In this document: positions 1-7,475 of the stretch, piece after piece
Position numbering within the stretch: position 1 is the stretch's first letter
Layout of the letters: the number at the start of each line of letters is the position of its first letter
Assembly: GCA_030445875.1 (NCBI GenBank)
Contig: JASUSX010000015.1
Span: forward strand, 1 to 14,818
Reading direction: 5' to 3'
DNA: 14,818 bases
Origin: Clostridia bacterium
GTDB lineage: Bacteria > Bacillota > DSM-521 > Neomoorellales > Neomoorellaceae
The notes under the pieces: model-generated
The model's input: the letters and a program-made list of their open reading frames with translations, nothing else
Told to the model about the DNA's origin: nothing
Database searches by the model: none
Position numbers and translations under genes: made by a program

Positions 1-429
1 CCAAGCGCTTAAGGCGCCGGCCGCCAGGCTACCGGCTATAGCCGCTATCTTCACCGCCGGCAGGGGCGTCCAGTGGAGAAAGACCAACAGGGTAGCCGCT
101 ACGGCCAGGCCCCAGGTCAGGGCCAGGCGCAGGGTTTCCAGGGCATAACGCCGCTCCACCCGTCGGGTGAAGGGTGCCAGGATCTGGCGCAGCCCTCCCT
201 CGGGCCAGCCGGCCCGGGCCGGGGGCTTCAAACGAGCTAACTGCAAGGTTATTTTTTGCCATACCGGCAAAACATTCCGGCGCCGGCTCCGGGCGGGACC
301 CCCTGCTATGGGTTGCGGTTGCAACCGTGCCGGAGCCCAGGCGGGCACTCCCGGCGGCTGTGGAGAAGTAAAGGCCTGATCAACCGTTCCTGCCGGCCGT
401 CCCGGCCCCTCAGGTTCGCGCCCTGACAC
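1..429 (-). CDS. Hypothetical membrane protein, N-terminal part (runs off the left edge)
   Basis: This is the fourth gene of the leftward ABC operon and continues past the window edge. The frame is open from a GTG at 429 to base 1 (143 codons), and its codons show the G/C-rich third positions of the neighbouring genes. The GTG at 429 is preceded by GAGGTGG, with GAGG six bases away. A second GTG at 438 is an alternative start. The first ~95 residues are hydrophilic and rich in Pro, Gly and Arg. They are followed by a basic stretch and two hydrophobic segments (around ALTWGLAVAATLLVFLHW, then KIAAIAGSLAAGALSAW), which suggests a cytoplasmic or disordered N-terminus and a membrane hairpin. The gene begins 85 bp after the permease stop on the same strand, so it probably belongs to the transporter. 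I do not recognise the family. Confidence is good that it is coding and low on function. Confidence 0.6.
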   Translation of the reverse strand, partial: MSGREPEGPGRPAGTVDQAFTSPQPPGVPAWAPARLQPQPIAGGPARSRRRNVLPVWQKITLQLARLKPPARAGWPEGGLRQILAPFTRRVERRYALETLRLALTWGLAVAATLLVFLHWTPLPAVKIAAIAGSLAAGALSAW

Positions 430-514
430 ACATACCACCTCAGCCGTTTCCTTTCCTCTGCATCCACCGGCACTGGCCGCAGTGCAATCACATGCAGTCC
501 TCTGCCGGCCTCTC

Positions 515-1600
515 TTACCGCCGCCGCGATATCTGCCAGGGTTTCACCGGCATGACGGCCACCGTGGCCACCAGCAGACACAGGAATAAGAGGGCGGCCT
601 GGTTAATCAAGAAACGCGCCCAGAAGGGCAGGGCCGCCAGGCCACCCGGAGGCTCGGGAGCTAACCCCGGCCCCATCCCGATGTACCCTGACGCATAACT
701 ATATCCCATTTTGACCGTCATACCGGCTGCCGGCACCAGGTTAAACTGCTGCCAGAAGTCCCGCAGCAGATCCCCCAGCAGGGGCATTCTGAACCCCGCG
801 GCTGTCCGCCCATCACCGCCGGGCAAAACCGAGGTCAGGGCCGGCAGGGGGCTGTGGAAGACGTACCAGGGTATGCCCGGCTGCGGGTAGGATTCCCCCG
901 CCGCCGCGGCGCGGCTGTGCAGGTAATCCAGCTGCAGGACGGCCCCCACCAGGGTGCCAAAGAGGAGGACAAAGACCAGGATAATGGCGATGATGGTCGC
1001 CGCCTGGCTGCGTTTCAACACCGCCGACAGGGCCAGGCCCAGGGCACCGTAGCTCATGCCAGTTGCCAGTATTATAATCAGGGTCAGGCCCACCTGCCGC
1101 GCTGGCATACCACCGTAGAGGTAAATAACAGCAAAGACGGGCAGGGCTGCCAGCACCAGCCAGAGGAGGTACATAACCGAAGCCAGCCATTTGCCCAGGA
1201 CGATTCCGGCGGCGGAGGCCCTGGTGACCATAAGCAGGTCATAGGTACGGCGCTCCCTTTCGCCGCTGATAGCCCCGGCCGCCATGGCCGGGGCGATAAA
1301 GGCCAGCAGCATGACCATGACCAGGGTAAAGAAGCTGAACAGGTTGAGGCCAATCTCCGGCCCGACCAGCCGGGCTTTATCGCGGATAAGCCACAAAAGC
1401 CCTGTTACTACGCCCGTCAGGATTAATAGATAGATGGTTAACAGCACCGGCGACCGTAAGCCCCGGGTACGGCTGCGCATCTCTTTGGCCAGCATGGGTG
1501 CCAGGCCGGCCTGCAGGCCGTCCAGGAAAGCCCCCAGCCACCGGCGCAAGTTTATCCCTGCCCCCGGTTGCCCGGCGGTTTCGTTGAGGGTCTCCGCCAC
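515..1600 (-). CDS. ABC-2-type transporter permease
   Basis: A 361-residue integral membrane protein, the permease partner of the ATPase encoded just upstream. About six hydrophobic segments are visible, near residues 51-72, 86-110, 137-161, 168-194, 200-222 and 334-355, with a soluble loop of about 100 residues before the last one. After the second segment it carries the family hallmark ISGERERRTYDLLMVT followed by GIVLGKW (about residues 111-138). This cytoplasmic element is typical of NatB/YhaP-like ABC-2 permeases. The start is GTG, preceded by GGGAGGGG about nine bases away, and lies 20 bp after the ATPase stop, so the two genes should be co-transcribed. ABC-2 permeases usually export drugs, lipids, polysaccharides or ions. 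The substrate here cannot be read from the sequence. Confidence 0.9.
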   Translation of the reverse strand: MAETLNETAGQPGAGINLRRWLGAFLDGLQAGLAPMLAKEMRSRTRGLRSPVLLTIYLLILTGVVTGLLWLIRDKARLVGPEIGLNLFSFFTLVMVMLLAFIAPAMAAGAISGERERRTYDLLMVTRASAAGIVLGKWLASVMYLLWLVLAALPVFAVIYLYGGMPARQVGLTLIIILATGMSYGALGLALSAVLKRSQAATIIAIILVFVLLFGTLVGAVLQLDYLHSRAAAAGESYPQPGIPWYVFHSPLPALTSVLPGGDGRTAAGFRMPLLGDLLRDFWQQFNLVPAAGMTVKMGYSYASGYIGMGPGLAPEPPGGLAALPFWARFLINQAALLFLCLLVATVAVMPVKPWQISRRR

Positions 1601-1620
1601 TATTGATGTCCCCCTCCCTA

Positions 1621-2562
1621 TCAGGCTGTTTCTTCCCGCGCCAGTTCAATAAAGGTTGTTTCCAGGTTAGTCCAGGTCTCGGCAAAATGGGTTACGGCCA
1701 CCCCGTTGGCAATCAGGTGACGCAGCACCGCGACGGCCTGCGTGGCGCCGCCGGGCAGGACCAGCTCCACCTGCTCATCCCCCGAACCATTAACCGGCCT
1801 TGGCTCGCCGACCGTGACCTCGGGAAAAGCCGCCAGTAAAGTTACGGCCGCATCCGCCGTTCCCAGGCAGCGCATGGTATAACGCCGGGAGCGGGCGGCC
1901 GCCAGGACCGCTTCCAGGGGCCCCTGGCGCAAGATACGGCCGTCGGCGACCATGCCGATGTGGGTGCAGAGATCGGCCAGCTCGGAAAGGATATGGCTGC
2001 TGATGATAATGGTCTTACCCATGAGGCAGAGTTCTTTTAAGAGTTCCCGCATCTCTACCCGGGCCAGGGGGTCCAGGCCGCTGGCCGGCTCATCCAGGAG
2101 CAGAACCGGGGGGTCGTGGATGAGGGCCCGCGCCAGGCAGAGGCGCTGCTGCATACCCCGGGAGAGGGTGTCGACAAAGGCGTCCCTTTTGGCGGCCAAA
2201 TCTACGAGTTCCAGCAGGCCGTCCCTTAAAGTCCGCGCCGTGGCCCCCCGGATGCCATAGGCAGCGGCGTAAAACTCCAGGTATTCCCCCACCCGCAGGT
2301 CGTCATAGACACCGAAGAAATCAGGCATGTAGCCGACGAGGTCGTGGATGACCCGCGGGTGGCGCTGGATATCGTAGCCGCCGATGGTAGCCTGGCCGCC
2401 GTCAGCGCGGAGCAGGCCGGCCAGGATGCGTAACGTAGTCGTCTTGCCAGCGCCGTTCTGGCCGATAAAGCCGTAGACGGCACCCTCCGGCACTTCCATA
2501 TCCAGGCCTTTAAGGGCCTGGATGCGGCCATACCTTTTGGTGAGTCCCCGGGTGACGATCAA
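1621..2562 (-). CDS. ABC transporter ATP-binding protein (ABC-2/NatA-like)
   Basis: A 313-residue cytoplasmic ATPase that powers the ABC-2 permease downstream. All nucleotide-binding motifs are present: Walker A GQNGAGKTT (residues 34-42), signature LSRGMQQ (133-139), Walker B VLLLDEP (153-159) and the H-loop histidine H190 in ISSH. The usual Q-loop glutamine is replaced by Asp in GYMPDFFGVYDDL (D81), a variant I recall from this NatA-like family, so it need not mean loss of activity. About 95 residues follow the catalytic core, the usual regulatory C-terminal tail of ABC-2 ATPases. The start appears to be TTG at 2562. The preceding AGGTG lies close to it, and the reading MIVTRGLTKRYG matches normal ABC N-termini. 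The upstream 892-aa gene ends 22 bp before the start. Confidence 0.93.
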   Translation of the reverse strand: MIVTRGLTKRYGRIQALKGLDMEVPEGAVYGFIGQNGAGKTTTLRILAGLLRADGGQATIGGYDIQRHPRVIHDLVGYMPDFFGVYDDLRVGEYLEFYAAAYGIRGATARTLRDGLLELVDLAAKRDAFVDTLSRGMQQRLCLARALIHDPPVLLLDEPASGLDPLARVEMRELLKELCLMGKTIIISSHILSELADLCTHIGMVADGRILRQGPLEAVLAAARSRRYTMRCLGTADAAVTLLAAFPEVTVGEPRPVNGSGDEQVELVLPGGATQAVAVLRHLIANGVAVTHFAETWTNLETTFIELAREETA

Positions 2563-2584
2563 TATGGCACCTGCTTTCCTGATT

Positions 2585-5263
2585 TTACTCCTTTACTCCC
2601 TGGTAGGAAATGGATGGCGGCAGGAAGTAGAATTCCTGACCCCCGGTGGCCTGGCGGTCGTTGACCCGCAGGCGCACCTCGCCGTCCGGGGTGGCGTAAC
2701 TGCTCGGCAGGCGGAATTCATTCGCCCCGGCCAGCTTTTCCCAGGCCTGGCGCGCCGGGTTATAGATCTCCAGGGCGCCGGCGACCACTGCCGTCATCTG
2801 GGGCGCCGGCGGTCCTGTTGCCCCTTTGGGGTTACCCGGTGGCGTCATGGACAGGAAAAAGGGAAAGGTAATGGTAATCTCCTCAAACTTAGCTTCAGGG
2901 GGCAGTCCGGGGCGGAAGGCGTAAACCATGTGGCCGTCGATGATGGCCATGGCATTGCCGTGGCCGGAACTGCCCCGCATTGCCTCCCCATCCACTACCG
3001 GCTGGACCAGGCCGGCCGGCAGGGTAAAGGGACCGGTGGCAAGCTGTAAAAACGGCCGCCGGATCACCATGGTCAGGTAGTGGGTGCGGCCGCGGGGGGA
3101 GGCCAGGTTCAGGTCGGCCATCGGTTCCGTGCAGAAGGCTACCAGGGTCAGGGGGATAGCGCTGTTGCCCATCCGGCCCCCTCCCCAGCGATTATCATAA
3201 AGAAAGTTGTTCAACAAATCAGCCCGGCGCTGCTCCTCGGCCGTCAGGGGCCGGGCCGGCCGCAGCGGGTCCAGGTACGAGGGGCCGGGCAGGGGTGGGG
3301 GCAGGGCAGCTTTGGTCACCGCCGGGCCAGTGGACATAGTAGTGGTAACGGCGGCCCCGGCCGGGGACACGAAGAGCTGCCAGCTCTGGAAACGGCTCCC
3401 GTAATTACCGCGGGGATCGAAGGTCGTGGGCGGCGGCGGGATCTCCAGGTGCACCGGAAACTTTGCCCCCGGGGCCAGGGAGGGTACGGCCTGGTAAACC
3501 GGGCCGGCGATCAGGCCCACATTCTCCAGGTGCAGATTGGTATCATTGTAGATGGTGCCCACCAGGGCCTGCCCCTGGACCTGGAGTTCGGCCCGGAAGC
3601 CTGCCAGGTCCTGCTGGTCCTCCCGCTGGAAGGCCAGGGTGCGCATCCCCCACTGGGTAGCTGGGCTAAAGGCCACCGCCAGGTCGCTACCGTAAGTGAC
3701 GGTATACTCCGGCTGGCCGTCTTCTTTCCCTTCGTCAGACGAGCGCCCCGTGAGGGCCACCCGCACCGGTACTCCCGGGTCGGCCAGGCGAGCCTCAAAA
3801 CGGGCCGCTGTAGGGGCGAAGAAGCCCACCGCCGTCAGAGCCTGATCCCCGGCTCCACCGTCCTGGTTAACCACCCGGACGGCGTTGATAATGACGTTGC
3901 CGCCGCTTAAAAGCATGTAGCCGTAAACGGCCCCGGCAAAAGTGAGCCCCAGCAGGGGTACGGCCAGCCAGGCGTACTCCGGCTGCTGCCGGCGGCGCAG
4001 CCAGATAAAGGTGACCGGCCCGGCGAGGACGATAAAGAGGAGGAGGTAAAGGGCCACCGCCCGCGCCGGGGGAAAAGCCCGGTCCGGCAAAGCGCGGGTG
4101 GTACCCATGAGGCTGTCCAGGCGCGCCAGGAGGTTAGCCGGAGGTAAACCGCCGTATTTCATCTGCATTTCGTCATTGGCGTTGCTATCGAGGAGCTTCT
4201 GCCAGAGGGTCTGGCCGCCATCGCCGGCCCGCCAGGGTTCCAGGAGGGGGTCAAAGGCCAGAGCCACCAGGGACCCGGTGCCGCTCTTCACTTCCAGGCC
4301 CAGGTCCGGGTCATTGCCCAGGGGCAGGCCGGAGCGGCCCTGCCAGCGGGCGATGGTAGCCGCCTGGTCCGGCAGCCCGGACAGCCCCAGCCAGGCGGCC
4401 GCTGCCTGCCAGTTGCTGCGGGTGGCAGTGCCCCCCACAGTAAGGGGTCGATCCTTTTCCGGCAAGACAGCCAGGAAGCGGGGCGCGTCCACGCCCCCGG
4501 CCAGGATTAGTTGCCCGCCCTGGCGCACCCAGGCGGCCAGGGCCTCCCTCTGGGCCGCCGTCAGGTTGCCGCCGTCAAAACCGGCTACCACCACCGCCTG
4601 CAGGGCCTCCAGGTGTTCCGGCGCTTCCGGCAATAACCGGGCCGTCAGGGGGAAGATAGCCGGCACCCGCGGGACGCCGTCACGGCCCATGACACGCACC
4701 TTCTCCAGGGCCGGCGGTACCTGGCCCAGGACGCCGATGGCCTGCATCACCGGGCCGCTGAGCGGGGGGGTAGTCAGTTGCGTTTCCATGCTGCCCAGGA
4801 TCTCCTCCCCGGCGCGGAAACGGAAGGTGAGTTTGTCCGGGGAGATCAGGGGGAACCAAAGAATAACCTGCTTGCTGCCGCCGGCTGGCAGCACCAGGGC
4901 CTCGCCGTAGGCTGCCGCCGGGCTGTAGAGGGGCGGCCGCACCGACGGCGTCCCCGGCGGCGCGCCCGGCGGGGGCGGGAAGGTCTGTTTATGGTAGGTA
5001 ACGACTTCGACAACGCCCTCCAGATCGGTGTTTCCTGGATTATGTAAATCAACTACCGCAGGTACCGTCCGGCCCGGTACGCCCCGGCCTTCCCAACCTA
5101 CGGCAGCCTGGATGTCGACCTGCTGCTGCCCGGCGGGTGCTGCGGCAGCCGCACCGGTACAGATAAAATAGAGCCAGCACATCAGGCCGTTAACCAGGAG
5201 TAACACCTGCCTGCTGATACCGTTTTTCCTGCCGGCCCGCCCGGTCCCTGTCCGTAATGCCAC
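2585..5263 (-). CDS. Large exported membrane protein of the ABC operon, with a GATase-like segment
   Basis: First gene of the leftward transporter operon, 892 residues. A basic N-terminus and hydrophobic segment (about 17-40, ending in a run of Ala) form a signal peptide or anchor. Residues 45-150 look like an extracytoplasmic beta-sandwich (VDLHNPGNTDLEG). Residues 215-265 have an alpha/beta pattern (LQAVVVAGFDGGNL, then WVRQGGQLILAGG) resembling the glutamine-amidotransferase-like fold of DUF4350/GldG-type ABC partners, but with no visible catalytic Cys-His pair. Two transmembrane helices lie at about 402-422 and 430-452, separated by an Arg-rich turn. The remaining ~440 residues are predicted extracytoplasmic and beta-rich. 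The GTG start at 5263 has AGGGGGAA about eight bases upstream. The operon position suggests an auxiliary component that works with the permease at the cell surface. Family assignment is an inference; existence of the gene is near certain. Confidence 0.8.
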   Translation of the reverse strand: MALRTGTGRAGRKNGISRQVLLLVNGLMCWLYFICTGAAAAAPAGQQQVDIQAAVGWEGRGVPGRTVPAVVDLHNPGNTDLEGVVEVVTYHKQTFPPPPGAPPGTPSVRPPLYSPAAAYGEALVLPAGGSKQVILWFPLISPDKLTFRFRAGEEILGSMETQLTTPPLSGPVMQAIGVLGQVPPALEKVRVMGRDGVPRVPAIFPLTARLLPEAPEHLEALQAVVVAGFDGGNLTAAQREALAAWVRQGGQLILAGGVDAPRFLAVLPEKDRPLTVGGTATRSNWQAAAAWLGLSGLPDQAATIARWQGRSGLPLGNDPDLGLEVKSGTGSLVALAFDPLLEPWRAGDGGQTLWQKLLDSNANDEMQMKYGGLPPANLLARLDSLMGTTRALPDRAFPPARAVALYLLLFIVLAGPVTFIWLRRRQQPEYAWLAVPLLGLTFAGAVYGYMLLSGGNVIINAVRVVNQDGGAGDQALTAVGFFAPTAARFEARLADPGVPVRVALTGRSSDEGKEDGQPEYTVTYGSDLAVAFSPATQWGMRTLAFQREDQQDLAGFRAELQVQGQALVGTIYNDTNLHLENVGLIAGPVYQAVPSLAPGAKFPVHLEIPPPPTTFDPRGNYGSRFQSWQLFVSPAGAAVTTTMSTGPAVTKAALPPPLPGPSYLDPLRPARPLTAEEQRRADLLNNFLYDNRWGGGRMGNSAIPLTLVAFCTEPMADLNLASPRGRTHYLTMVIRRPFLQLATGPFTLPAGLVQPVVDGEAMRGSSGHGNAMAIIDGHMVYAFRPGLPPEAKFEEITITFPFFLSMTPPGNPKGATGPPAPQMTAVVAGALEIYNPARQAWEKLAGANEFRLPSSYATPDGEVRLRVNDRQATGGQEFYFLPPSISYQGVKE

Positions 5264-5533
5264 CTGCTGGATTCCCCCTGGTGGGGAAGGGTTATCGCCA
5301 GCCCTTCCCTAAATTTTCGCTCCGGTTTAATCCTGCCCTATTAATATAAAAGTGGGAGAGGCAGTAAGTCGGCGGCCTGGACGTTAATCTGTTATCCGGC
5401 CTGATCTAATCTCTTACCACCCCATCTTTTATAGACGTTACCGCACAGGTAAAAGTTCCCGGCAACTTAAAATTCTTCCGGCACATCCCCTGGAGTTTTT
5501 AACATCCCGGCCGTAAAACATGTGTGGCCCAGC
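5264..5533. other. 270-bp intergenic region, leader of the ABC operon
   Basis: No open frame with coding character was seen on either strand. The region separates two minus-strand genes and should hold the promoter of the ABC operon. On the minus strand a -10-like TATATT sits at 5348-5343, with only a poor -35 match (CCGACT, 18 bp upstream), so the promoter call is weak. TAACGTC occurs twice on the minus strand (5440-5434 and 5386-5380). No convincing rho-independent terminator for the phosphorylase gene was found here, so some read-through into the ABC operon is possible. Confidence 0.4.
5284..5309 (-). promoter_or_regulatory. Hairpin in the 5' leader of the ABC operon
   Basis: GGGAAGGG (5284-5291) and CCCTTCCC (5302-5309) form a perfect 8-bp inverted repeat with a 10-base loop. 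In the minus-strand transcript the hairpin ends about 20 bases before the GTG at 5263 and directly precedes its Shine-Dalgarno sequence. It is not followed by a U-run on either strand, so it is not a normal rho-independent terminator. It could affect translation initiation or mRNA stability. That role is inferred. Confidence 0.45.
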
Positions 5534-7000
5534 TTATCCCTCGATTATCTCATACACCAGGGGCTGCGGGGCGGGGGGTGCGGCGGCCAGGGTATAGGCC
5601 GCCAGGAACCTCTCCCGGGCCGCCTCCAGGTTGGTCCGGTCGTTGATGTGGAAGACGGCCAGGGGTTCGCCGGCACTAACGTAATCACCGCGACGTTTCT
5701 TTAATTCGATACCCACCGCCAGGTCGACGGGGCTTTCTTTGGTCAGCCGGCCAGCCCCCAGGAGCATGGCCGCTTCGCCCACCAGGCGCGCCTGGACGGC
5801 GCTGAGGTAGCCGCTACCCGCAGCGGTTACCGTCACCTGTTCCCTGGCTGTGGGCAGGAGTTCCGGCCGGTCAACCACTGCCGGGTCGCCGCCCTGGGCG
5901 GCAATAAACTGCCGGAATTTGGCCAGGGCGGCGCCCCTGGTAAGGAGGTCCTCCAGGCGCCGACGCGCCTCTTTTGCATTGCTGGCGGCTTCAGGTAGCG
6001 ATCCCTCCTGGCCCTGGTGCACCTCCCTGGCACTACCGGTTGCTCCAGGCGGAAATCCTTCAAGGCGCCGGTCCGCCTTTCTGGTACCAGCGGTAGCTCC
6101 GGCCGGTATTCCTTCCCATTGCCGGCACACATCCCCGCTATCGCCTACTCCAGCCAGCAAAAGCATCTGGCTGCCCAGGGTGAGGCAAACCTCCCGCAAC
6201 TCCTGTGGCCCGCCGCCGGACAAAACGGCGATGGCCTCCCGGACCTCCAGGGCATTGCCCACCATCATCCCCAGGGGTTCGTCCATGTTGGTGATAACGG
6301 CCACCACCCGCCGCCCGACGTCCCGGCCCAGGGCTACCATGGTCCAGGCCAGCTCCCGGGCCGAATCCAGGTCGGGCATAAAAGCGCCGCTGCCTACTTT
6401 GACATCCAGGACGATGGCTCCGGCGCCGGCGGCGATTTTTTTGCTCATGACGCTGCTGGCAATGAGGGGGATGCTTTCCACCGTGGCCGTGACGTCGCGC
6501 AGGGCGTAAAGTTTGCCATCGGCCGGGGCGAGTTGCCCCGTCGGGGCGGTGACGGCCAGGCCGATCTCCTTTACCTGGCGGACCATCTCTTCGCGGGTAA
6601 GCTGCACCCGGAAGCCGGGGATGGACTCCAGCTTGTCGATGGTGCCACCGGTGTGCCCCAGGCCGCGGCCGGACATCTTGACCACCGGCACCCCGGCGGC
6701 GGCCACCAGGGGCGCCAGAACCAGGGTGGTGGTGTCGGCCACGCCACCGGTGCTGTGCTTGTCGACCTTGACGCCAGGGATGGATTTCCAGTCCATTTGC
6801 TCGCCGGAGGCTACCATGGCCCGAGTAAGGGCCGCCGTTTCCTCCCGGCTCAGGCCGCGGAAATAGACGGCCATAAGGAAAGCAGCCATCTGGTAGTCGG
6901 AGATTGCCCCGACCGTATAATCGCGAATCATGGCTTCGATTTCCGCCGGCTCCAGGGTTTCACCCTCCCGCTTGCGGCGGATTAAGTCGAGCATCTGCAT
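5534..7000 (-). CDS. pdp: Pyrimidine-nucleoside phosphorylase with an internal repeat expansion
   Basis: Cytoplasmic nucleoside salvage enzyme, phosphorolysing uridine, thymidine or deoxyuridine to the free base and (deoxy)ribose 1-phosphate. It has 488 residues, against roughly 433 in Bacillus homologues. The helical N-terminal domain starts MQMLDLIRRKREGE, as in the family. The phosphate-binding KHSTGG is at 81-86. The family signature SGRGLGHTGGTIDKLE is at 110-125. The base-binding Arg and the Ser/Lys pair are present in YALRD (R168) and ASSVMSKK (S186, K187). The extra length is explained by three tandem 18-residue units at about 297-350, inserted just before the segment that continues normally as LLTRGAALAKFRQF. 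The ATG at 7000 has GGAGGT nine bases upstream. No other nucleoside-catabolism genes are adjacent; a gene remnant lies upstream. Confidence 0.95.
   Translation of the reverse strand: MQMLDLIRRKREGETLEPAEIEAMIRDYTVGAISDYQMAAFLMAVYFRGLSREETAALTRAMVASGEQMDWKSIPGVKVDKHSTGGVADTTTLVLAPLVAAAGVPVVKMSGRGLGHTGGTIDKLESIPGFRVQLTREEMVRQVKEIGLAVTAPTGQLAPADGKLYALRDVTATVESIPLIASSVMSKKIAAGAGAIVLDVKVGSGAFMPDLDSARELAWTMVALGRDVGRRVVAVITNMDEPLGMMVGNALEVREAIAVLSGGGPQELREVCLTLGSQMLLLAGVGDSGDVCRQWEGIPAGATAGTRKADRRLEGFPPGATGSAREVHQGQEGSLPEAASNAKEARRRLEDLLTRGAALAKFRQFIAAQGGDPAVVDRPELLPTAREQVTVTAAGSGYLSAVQARLVGEAAMLLGAGRLTKESPVDLAVGIELKKRRGDYVSAGEPLAVFHINDRTNLEAARERFLAAYTLAAAPPAPQPLVYEIIEG
5951..6132 (-). repeat. Degenerate 54-bp tandem repeat inside the phosphorylase gene
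   Basis: Three contiguous 54-bp units at 5951-6004, 6005-6058 and 6059-6112 are followed by a partial fourth (about 6113-6132). They translate to 18-residue units in the pattern G-x-P-x-x-A...(R/K)...E, for example GIPAGATAGTRKADRRLE and GFPPGATGSAREVHQGQE. By my count the second and third units match at 37 of 54 bases. The unit length is a multiple of three, so the frame is kept, and three units (54 aa) almost exactly account for the extra length of the enzyme. Confidence 0.85.
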
Positions 7001-7043
7001 GTTATGTATACCTCCGGGACTTAATAACTTAATTGTAATAGCT

Positions 7044-7132
7044 GCTTTGTTTCGATTCAGAATTTACTACTCCACTACAGCAGGAACGGGCAAAACTGGA
7101 ACACCGGGCCTTGCTTCGATTCAGAATTCACT
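7044..7132. repeat. Pair of 25-bp direct repeats, 64 bp apart
   Basis: Copies at 7044-7068 and 7108-7132 match at 22 of 25 bases and share an exact 14-base core, TTCGATTCAGAATT (7051-7064 and 7115-7128). The right-hand copy overlaps the stop codon of the alpha/beta-hydrolase remnant. The left-hand copy lies in the leader of the phosphorylase gene. They may mark a past duplication or deletion, or be paired protein-binding sites. Confidence 0.6.
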
Positions 7133-7322
7133 CCTCAGCTAAAAAACTAGTAACCACCCTGTTAAACTCATCCGGCTTTTCCCGCGGCAGCCAGTGCCCG
7201 CTTCGGCAGATGTATAGTTGCGAGCCTTTAATTAAATAGTGCGCCCTCCGGGCCCAGGCCACGGGTACTTGCCTATCAGATGCCCCATAGATAATCAGAG
7301 TCGGTACCAAGATTTCTGGTAA
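7128..7322 (-). pseudogene. C-terminal remnant of an alpha/beta hydrolase
   Basis: About 64 codons match the end of the alpha/beta-hydrolase fold. PTLIIYGASDRQVP is the strand-turn carrying the catalytic-acid Asp, and SGHWLPREKPDEFN carries the catalytic His with its normal downstream helix. Everything N-terminal, including the nucleophile elbow, is missing. A TGA at 7325-7323 immediately precedes the recognisable PEILVPTL segment, and no matching upstream frame was found. The piece cannot be an active hydrolase by itself, and a functional short protein is unlikely. TTG at 7310 would be its only nearby start. It lies 127 bp upstream of the phosphorylase gene on the same strand. Confidence 0.75.
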
Positions 7323-7404
7323 TCACTCGACAAAGCTACCGGTGGATACTGATACAATAATACCTTAGATTCTCCGTGTTAATCAAAATTTAATCTCCTG
7401 GTAC

Positions 7405-7433
7405 TTGCAGTAATGGTTACTATTAGCTATAAT
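7405..7433 (+). promoter_or_regulatory. Sigma-A-type promoter of the chemoreceptor gene
   Basis: TTGCAG (7405-7410) is followed by a 17-bp spacer and a perfect TATAAT (7428-7433). Transcription would begin near 7440, leaving a leader of about 35 bases before the ATG at 7476. The upstream ATG at 7413 lies within the promoter spacer and so cannot be the translation start of this transcript. The promoter is of the housekeeping type; no flagellar sigma-D-like motif was noticed. Confidence 0.8.
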
Positions 7434-7475
7434 ATTAAAAAGATAGTTACCAGCTTGGGAAGGGAGCACTGGATA

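Noticed and set aside
306..581. A 91-codon minus-strand frame overlapping the end of the permease gene
   Set aside because: It overlaps both the permease 3' end and the start of the next gene in other frames, and its Arg/Gly-rich translation resembles no protein family. The frame ending at base 1 shows better codon use and membrane segments.
854..1426. Long plus-strand frame (190 codons) opposite the permease gene
   Set aside because: Antisense shadow of a G+C-rich gene. It is rich in Gln, Gly and His, has no motif, and the permease on the other strand is unambiguous.
6017..6985. Plus-strand frame of 322 codons opposite the phosphorylase gene
   Set aside because: Antisense shadow. Its low-complexity Gly/His/Asp-rich translation reflects the complement of conserved phosphorylase codons.
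7413..7475. Upstream ATG of the chemoreceptor gene giving 21 extra residues
   Set aside because: It lies inside the promoter spacer, upstream of the expected transcription start, and lacks a ribosome site; the ATG at 7476 has one.
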